Below, piece by piece: positions 58,451 through 64,000 of a stretch of 64,000 nucleotides of DNA (the stretch's first letter is position 1; every line of letters begins with the position of its first letter). A model generated the notes under the pieces. It did no database searches, was not told where the DNA came from, and saw only the letters and a list, made by a program, of their open reading frames with translations. The position numbers and the translations under genes are program-made. This stretch comes from Agrypnia vestita. Its lineage: Eukaryota > Arthropoda > Insecta > Trichoptera > Phryganeidae. Location of the stretch: positions 1 to 64,000 of the forward strand of contig JADDOH010002085.1 of the NCBI GenBank assembly GCA_016648135.1. The letters are read 5' to 3'.

Positions 58451-59050
58451 TAACTGGTTGCGGATATTTTATACGAACCGTACGTTTTTCCGAGAAACGA
58501 TTCTCGACGTTTCGTTGAATTCTTATTCTTATCAGGAGGACGACCTTTACCTGCGGAGGTGGAGGGTGGACTGATTACTGCTTTCGAAGGAGTAAATTAT
58601 ATGCACTTTGTTATGGAGTGTTCACTTCTTCTACAATAGAGGTCACCAGTGTGCAATATGTACTAGTTACGTCGGCGAAGTTTACTGCGACGTCTCTCAA
58701 GGGTTGAATCAATGTCGTTGAAATTGGGATGTTTGTATATTTCAATGGACTCCCTCACTAATCTGGGTATAAGGTGCGGTTCTGTTGATAAGATTTTTGT
58801 CTTGTCAAATCTGATGAAGTGACAGAGATTCCCTTTGGATGCATGTTCGCGGATTGCCGATATATTGTAGTTGTTGTTTTTAATTGCTCCAATATGTTCC
58901 TTCAATGGTGTAGCGATATTGCGTTTGGTTTGTCCTATGTGGAACGCATGGCACTCTGTAAACACCTGGAGACTTGAACGGTGTGTTATCTGTCACACTA
59001 CCTAACATACGTGAGATCGAATTATAGGGGCTGAAAATTATTTTTATATT
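58450..59050 (-). mobile_element. Penelope-like element, 3' part, inserted in the LINE
   Basis: An antisense insertion inside the LINE RT gene, between 'ggaaatgtcatattt' (left) and 'ctgtgatatctta' (right); the similar strings are probably a diverged target duplication. It carries the GIY-YIG endonuclease end of a Penelope ORF and, on minus downstream of it (about 58545-58485), CCTGATAAGAATAAGAATTC followed by AACGAAACGTCG, hammerhead-like but with CTGATAA in place of CTGATGA. The RT domain is missing (5'-truncated). Confidence 0.7.
58663..58990 (-). pseudogene. Penelope-like GIY-YIG endonuclease domain, frameshifted
   Basis: The minus strand upstream reads TPFKSPGVYRVPC in one frame and HIGQTKRNIATPLKEHIGAI in another, followed by SAIREHASKG, FDKTKIL, RLVRESIEIYKHPNFN and a basic end. 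This is the GIY-YIG endonuclease of Penelope-like retroelements: 'GVY.VPC', the YIGQT strand, R...KEH, 'S...EHA', the catalytic Glu in RE.IEI, 'HPNNFN'. A shift near 58950 separates the first two motifs, and Y in YIG is replaced by H, so it is inactive. Confidence 0.85.
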
Positions 59051-59055
59051 TAATT

Positions 59056-59690
59056 TCTGTGATATCTTACGCTGACGACACCGTTATTGTACTGGAAGGT
59101 CCTAACTGGGATACAGTAAACGAATTAGCGAATGCAGATGTTAATAAATTGAAGTGCCGGTTTGACACTAACCTTTTATCACTATATACGGAAAAAACTA
59201 ATGTTATTTTCTTTTCTATAAATAAAACAAAAATAGATCCGGTACCCAAAATTATTATTCATCGTAATAAATGTAATATGATTGATTGTAACCAAACATG
59301 CTCAATACTTAAGACAACTGACAAACTTAAATACTTAAGTGTACCTATATATAGATCAAAATTTAAATTGCAAATTTCATATCTGCGAACTAGTCAAACG
59401 ACTAAGAAAATGTACTTATATATTCATTAGAGTAAGAAATGTTCTAAAAACTAATAATTTTAAAATTCTATATTATGCCACTATACAATCCTTGCTGCAA
59501 TATGGTATTATTGAATGGGGAGGATCATAGAGCCATCACAATAAATCCAATAAGGATAATTCAAAGATTAATTATTAAAATTATTTTGAAGAAACCCCAA
59601 AAATTCAGAACTGAAACATTATTTAATATAAGTGCAAAATTTTATGAATATACCTTTAGAAATAAAATAGTTAATGACTTTTGATCCGAA
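59056..59690 (+). pseudogene. Jockey/CR1-like LINE reverse transcriptase, 3' portion
   Basis: Continues the RT after the Penelope insertion: ISYADDTVIVLEG carries the catalytic YADD, followed by LANADVNKLK, 'YLS(V)' in place of the usual YLG, then, in a second frame from 59339, IDQNLNCKFHICELVKRLRK and YYATIQSLLQYGIIEWGGS, and in a third frame ITINPIRIIQRLIIKII. These are the palm, thumb and post-RT blocks in normal order, broken by two frameshifts (about 59340 and 59525). A host-inactive retrotransposon relic. Confidence 0.85.
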
Positions 59691-59768
59691 ACAGACCTCG
59701 GTTTTCCATAGTACTATAGAAAACGAGTTCTATTTCGGATCAAAAATTATAACTCTTTTATTTCTCAA
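59654..59768. repeat. Head-to-head inverted repeat, ~115 bp
   Basis: 'gaaataaaatagttaatgac' then TTTTGATCCGAAACAGACCT, mirrored as TTCTATTTCGGATCAAAA and 'aactcttttatttctc'. The centre is ATAGTACTAT. The unit is also present once at 61783-61850. Confidence 0.7.
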
Positions 59769-60430
59769 GATATATTAACTTGTTGAGGGCCTAAAATTTC
59801 CTAAGCAACAAAATAGGCAAGGGCCGTAAATTTTCGGAATTTTTTGTGATTTTTCTTTTTACGAAAAAACCATGAAAACATGCGTAAATTAAAAAAAAAC
59901 ACACACATTCTTATTATTTTATCGTAAGTGTCGAAATGCAATGATTTTTTTATCAAAAAATTTAAAAAAATAATCTTTTTTTGAATTCCGATAATGTTGC
60001 CAACCCGACATTTTCCGAAAAATAATAATTAAACTATTTGCCGAAAATTAATATTTACTACATACACTACTATTATTATTTGATATCCTACCTAAAAATT
60101 TTCTTCTGTGTTCAACGGAACATCACACTCAAAACACATATAACATGTTTCCTTCCGTTGCTTTCGTGCCGCGCACACAAAACACTACGCCATTGTTTCA
60201 CTTTAAATTTTGAAGCATATGATCCACATTTAACATACACATTTCTCAAATAAACGCAACATAAATAATGTATTTTTGTTAATAAATCACTGTTTGTATC
60301 AAATTGCACCATAAACCAAGAAATATCGCGAATATATGTATATATTATCCGCGCGTAGATCCGTGTTCCAACTGTGATTGCTGGGCGCGAACTGAAGAAA
60401 TAAAAAACCCTTCCTATCGACATAGCAACG
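59769..60430. other. AT-rich spacer, no gene
   Basis: A 144-codon minus frame (60112-60546) crosses this and the tandem repeat that follows; it has no motif and is not called. Confidence 0.5.
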
Positions 60431-60431
60431 G

Positions 60432-60595
60432 AATCACGTGATTTTTGCATGTACCATACACGTGAACGTCTTTCGCGCGCTGGGCACATGACGACGGAAT
60501 AGATCGACACGGCGACAGACACGTGATTTTTGCATGTACCACGCATGTGTCTTTCGCGTACTAAGGACGTGACGACGACGGAATATTATTTCATT
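60432..60595. repeat. Two-unit tandem repeat with CACGTG cores
   Basis: CACGTGATTTTTGCATGTACCA occurs at 60436 and 60520 (about 84-base period), each followed by 'gtctttcgcg' and 'gacgacggaata'. The units are about 80% alike by eye. Confidence 0.7.
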
Positions 60596-60817
60596 ATATA
60601 ATTTTCGATCGTACAACATGAGTTTAGGGCGACATCTATAACTTTTCTATACGATTTTGACGACCGAAAAACTTCTACTTTGAGTGTTGATTTAAGCTAT
60701 AATCGGTCATGTTTTTGAGTCGAAAATGGAACGACAGGTCACTACAGGATTTCTCTATTGGGAAAAAATTACGTTTTTCAAATTCGATACGCGGCCGTCG
60801 ATAAATAATTTATTTTG

Positions 60818-60890
60818 TGCCTGTCGGATATATCCGACGCGGCCCCTGGGGACAGTCGCGCTCCGTCGGATATATGCGACGCGGCCCCAG
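60818..60890. repeat. GC-rich two-unit tandem repeat
   Basis: TCGGATATATCCGACGCGGC and TCGGATATATGCGACGCGGC are spaced about 41 bases apart, each followed by CCC.GG. The first holds the palindrome TCGGATATATCCGA. Such motifs occur near ends of some DNA transposons, but no matching terminus or TTAA boundary could be fixed. Confidence 0.6.
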
Positions 60891-61015
60891 GCTCATTAAT
60901 GCAAATTTTGCACAAATATAATGTAGCCTATAAGGCTTCAAATAAGTCAATTTGGAATAACACATTTATATTTTGATATAATAATGTATTTAAAATAGTT
61001 ATGAAAACATAAAAA

Positions 61016-61207
61016 ATGGTCATTCATCACATTTTTCCCAATAACTTCGAAATGAACAATCATTTGGAACAAATTTTTATAAATGTTTCTTACGAATATC
61101 TGGACTATAAATTAACATTAAATGTAAAGCGTGGGGAGTCATGGGTAAGTGACAAATGTCTCGAAGAACTAAAAAAAATAAAACTTTTACCTGAATTTAC
61201 TGTCTAA
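61016..61207 (+). CDS. Unidentified 63-codon frame before a poly(A) tract
   Basis: ATG 61016 to TAA. The product begins MVIHHIFPNNFEMNNHLEQI and ends KKIKLLPEFTV; charged and hydrophobic residues alternate as in a folded protein C terminus (LTLNVKRGESWVSDKCLEEL). About 210 bases later comes AAATAAATAAA followed by an uninterrupted run of over 20 A (61415-61440). This arrangement suggests the 3' end of a retroposed mRNA or an unknown retroelement rather than a complete gene. No family recognised. Confidence 0.35.
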   Translation: MVIHHIFPNNFEMNNHLEQIFINVSYEYLDYKLTLNVKRGESWVSDKCLEELKKIKLLPEFTV

Positions 61208-61440
61208 TCATTTAAACGTAAATTTTAACATAAAATCAAAAACATTTTAGTTGTTCTAAAATTCTTAAATAATGAGCTTTTCAGAAATGTATAATACTAT
61301 ATCCACAAATTAAACAAAACAAAAAAAATGTGTAATTTATCTTATGTTTTATCTTATGTTTTATTGTTAAATAAGTATTAAGTATCTTTATTTTTAAACA
61401 AGGATTTTTTAAATAAATAAAAAAAAAAAAAAAAAAAAAA
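61208..61440 (+). other. 3' UTR-like sequence ending in AATAAA and poly(A)
   Basis: AT-rich trailer of the preceding frame; the polyadenylation-type AATAAA overlaps the start of the A tract. The right flank begins tcttttcc. Confidence 0.45.
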
Positions 61441-61782
61441 TCTTTTCCTATAAAGTTTAACAATAAATTAACTTTTAAAGTGATATAGTGAACAGACTTG
61501 ACATGGACATCCAAGTGAGTAAGCACTTTATATTTCATGTTTTTCTGTATTTTCTTTATTGATTATGGATTTATTACGTATATAATATGATATTATAATT
61601 AGTTTTTGAACACGATATAAGTAAAATTGTCATTTTTATAAATAAAATGAAAGCAATTTTTAATTTTGTCACGATTAATTTTAATATATTAATAATTAAT
61701 TAATAAACAAAATATTTTGAAAAAAATGGTATCCATTTTAAGCTATATATACTATTTTATATGTGTGCAAAATTTTATGGAA

Positions 61783-62065
61783 ATACGTCCAGAAATAAAA
61801 GAGTTATTGACTTTTTGTCCGAAACAGGCCTAAATTTCCCATGGTGCGGCGGCCCGATAACGTCAGGGAATATTTAAAATTTGAATTACTCCGTCGGTAG
61901 ATATAATAGGTACTTCACTACGAATTTCGAAAATTTATGACAATTGGTTCACAGATATTTGACATAGATATTTGTCTAGACAAGTTTCATTTTCAGTCAA
62001 TCAATTATTACATGATGGTAAACTTAATTTACAATGAAAGGGAGTATAATAAAAACTTAGTTTTT
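61783..62065 (-). mobile_element. Family T element, inverted copy
   Basis: The reverse complement starts AAGTTTTTATTATACTCCC and continues 'cgtagtgaagtacctattat', 'gagtaattcaaatttta' and 'gacgttatcgggccgccg', matching 56276-56560. It then joins the 'gtgcaaaattttatggaaat' unit shared with 59636-59700. Together the two copies face each other 5 kb apart. Confidence 0.55.
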
Positions 62066-63024
62066 TGGGTTAGTTTTTTTGACTGCTTATTCTATATATT
62101 GTATTATTAATTAAGATTTTGAGATATTAGATTTTCTTTTCTTTCTTTCTCATTGTTATTTAATTAGATTACACTACCTATACCTATGATTGTAAGTAGT
62201 TATCCCTCACCACACACAAGAATCATAATTCTTTTTGGTGAGGTATATACAGATAATTTTTAAAAAATATATATTATTAATTAATTAAATATAAAAAAAA
62301 CTGATTTGTATCAAAGTTAAAATAATATTTGTATTTATTTTATTTCACTTTTATCAAAAACGTATATTTTAGATTCATTAACTTCAGATTACAATGAATG
62401 GTTTGCGTAATGATGGAAATCTATTTGACATCCATATCGGTTCAATACCAAAGTTTTTTTAAGAAGATTATAACGTTTAAGTCCGACAGCACAATCCATG
62501 TATTGTTATATTTTAATAACAAAAAAAGGTGGAACTGTATTCATTTAAAATGATTTATATGCCTTTAGTGTAAAATTGTTGGGCGTCAAAAAGTGATACC
62601 GCAGAATAGTAAGAATGAATTATTTTAGAAATAATCATTTCCTAGCCCTAGTCCTTAAACATGCACTGCGCAAATACCACATGTTGTGAGTTGTACATTG
62701 TGTATTTAAAAAATGCAATAAATTCATTTGAAATAATCAATCAAATACGCGCTGGAATGGTCATATGTTTCTTAAAACAAACAAAAGGCACGTTCGATAG
62801 TAAAAAAGTATACAAAAAATGAAAACACAGAGGAATTGTCAATAACGGACAATTATACCCGATATATATAACCGAAAAAATCAAATCAATATTATGTAGG
62901 CACAATTCTGTCGCGGAGAAGCCTAATCTTCTCCTTTCTCACCAGTCCCTCATGGCTGAATGTAGCGATCTTCACGAACCACCGCTCTCTTGACTATACT
63001 TCACTTCCTCAGCATCTCGCAAGT
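62066..63024. other. AT-rich spacer, no gene
   Basis: 62195-62260 is an inverted relative of 25670-25760, with an internal hairpin CCTCACCA...TGGTGAGG. Otherwise nothing. Confidence 0.45.
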
Positions 63025-63219
63025 CTAAGAGCTGTCATCAGAGAAGTGGCCGTGGCTTTTTCTCTGATGACAGATGGCTTTTTCTGGTCGGTTCAACGGA
63101 CAGAGGGTCTTGCTCTTCTTCTCTGTCATTCGACGTTGTCCACACAAATAACTTCTCCGAGCTATCTCCGCTTCTTCCGAGATGTCCAATAAATTGAAGG
63201 ATTCGTCGAAGGTAAACAT
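63025..63219 (-). CDS. Unidentified 64-codon frame
   Basis: ATG 63219 to TAG 63025. It starts MFTFDESFNLLDISEEAEI and continues with a basic, cysteine-containing segment, ending SHGHFSDDSS. The sequence is GC-richer than its flanks and reads like protein, but no family is recognised and no splice site or promoter is certain. The last part overlaps a 14-base-stem hairpin (63032-63073). It could be an exon or a transposon relic. Confidence 0.3.
   Translation of the reverse strand: MFTFDESFNLLDISEEAEIARRSYLCGQRRMTEKKSKTLCPLNRPEKAICHQRKSHGHFSDDSS
63032..63073. repeat. Hairpin with a perfect 14-bp stem
   Basis: CTGTCATCAGAGAA pairs with TTCTCTGATGACAG around a 14-base GC-rich loop. Confidence 0.75.
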
Positions 63220-64000
63220 TAGAAGATCTATCGTTGATATATAGCTATTGCAGAATGTAGAAAATTGAGTGCCTCCTTTGCAGGCGCAGCATTTATTTAT
63301 TTATTACCTTCAACGCCATTTGCCTAGAATAGAGTCCACGATTCAAAAACCATATAAAAATAAGAAACCAACAAGAGATTGCACAAGGGTACAGCGGTAT
63401 CTTATTAAGTCTGAACACAAAACTCTTCTCAATATTCGTGTAGTTTGATTTTGGATGGCATCCACTGTTGTAATCATGTATCTCAGATAATTTAACTCCT
63501 AGACACGGTGTGGATGGATAATCATTCGAGAAAACTGGATATCGATCAATGTTAAATAATTGTGATTTTTATTCATCTCAATAGTATTTTCTGTCTTCTT
63601 CGTAAAAGCGATGGAGTAGTACAGCCACTTCCATTTTTTTCTTAGAGTCTAGGATACTTTGAGTACTCTACATGTGACTTGACCGCCTAATCTACTATTA
63701 CAAGTGCATCGGTTCTAATAGCTTTAACACTTTTACTAACTGTATTATATAATAATGTACTGTCATGTAATAATCATGTAATAAACGTCATGAGTTTAAA
63801 AATATTACATAAATTCTTATATATAACTTCTTTAGAAATAGCGATTTAAGTTGTGTCGCCCGCGTAACATGGTTTGTAAATCTTAATGCTCAATGAAATC
63901 CAATTTTTACTTCACCATCCAATTATCGAAACACTTTTTCATTATGTATTATCATAATCTCCAAAATTGCGGATACCTTGACACATCCTTTAACATTTGG
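63220..64000. other. AT-rich right edge, no gene
   Basis: 63640-63760 is related to 24410-24545, probably two copies of one old retroelement 3' region. Confidence 0.45.

Noticed and set aside
60112..60546. 144-codon frame on minus
   Set aside because: Half of it is the tandem repeat at 60432-60595 read as protein, which gives the duplicated MQKSR segments. No motif.

Overview
The window is AT-rich, intron- and transposon-laden eukaryotic DNA with no operons, tRNA/rRNA genes, CRISPR or phage genes. Insect retroelements (R1-, RTE- and jockey/CR1-like LINEs, Penelope-like elements), Helitrons ending in CTAG|T, TTA-flanked MITEs, a TTAA-flanked piggyBac derivative, tRNA-derived SINEs and arthropod initiator (TCAGT-type) promoters indicate an insect. 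The frequent TAGGTACCTA-like strings and the Helitron and LINE types suggest a moth or butterfly; that placement is inference.

The clearest host genes are two tandem paralogues on the minus strand at 50.1-51.7 kb and 54.7-57.4 kb. Each has a 16-codon signal-peptide exon, a phase-0 intron and one exon encoding a mature protein with two copies of a six-cysteine motif (C-x8-10-C-x-C-x3-W-x12-13-C-x-C-x3-C). Their promoters (TATA box plus TCAGT initiator), splice sites and parts of their introns match, so a whole gene was duplicated. I do not recognise the family. A third possible host feature is a minus-strand first coding exon (12807-12939) at the end of a CpG-rich island (12740-13640). It encodes a hydrophobic N-terminal segment and ends in a good splice donor.

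Most of the rest is mobile DNA. From left to right: a decayed R1 LINE tail (1.5 kb); a complete 553-bp non-autonomous Helitron (3.3 kb); SINEs, MITEs and LINE scraps (5.7-12.7 kb); two abutting fold-back elements (14.7-15.4 kb); a mariner remnant (16.4 kb); LINE tails (18-19.3 kb); a piggyBac derivative with 16-bp TIRs (28-29 kb); an RTE-like LINE (32-32.7 kb); a 256-bp almost perfect palindrome (36.1 kb); a Helitron-like element packed with heat-shock-element arrays (40.9-41.3 kb); and a 46-62 kb block holding four same-strand SINE copies, the two cysteine-rich genes and a LINE reverse transcriptase gene split by an antisense Penelope-like element with a GIY-YIG endonuclease domain.

Much of the remaining AT-rich sequence is probably intronic or intergenic. 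GC-rich islands near 6.2, 14.5, 30.6, 35.3, 42.5 and 43.7 kb stand out as candidate regulatory or exonic sequence. Two copies of one repeat (22.5 and 47.9 kb) each carry a textbook recursive-splicing (ratchet) motif on the minus strand.
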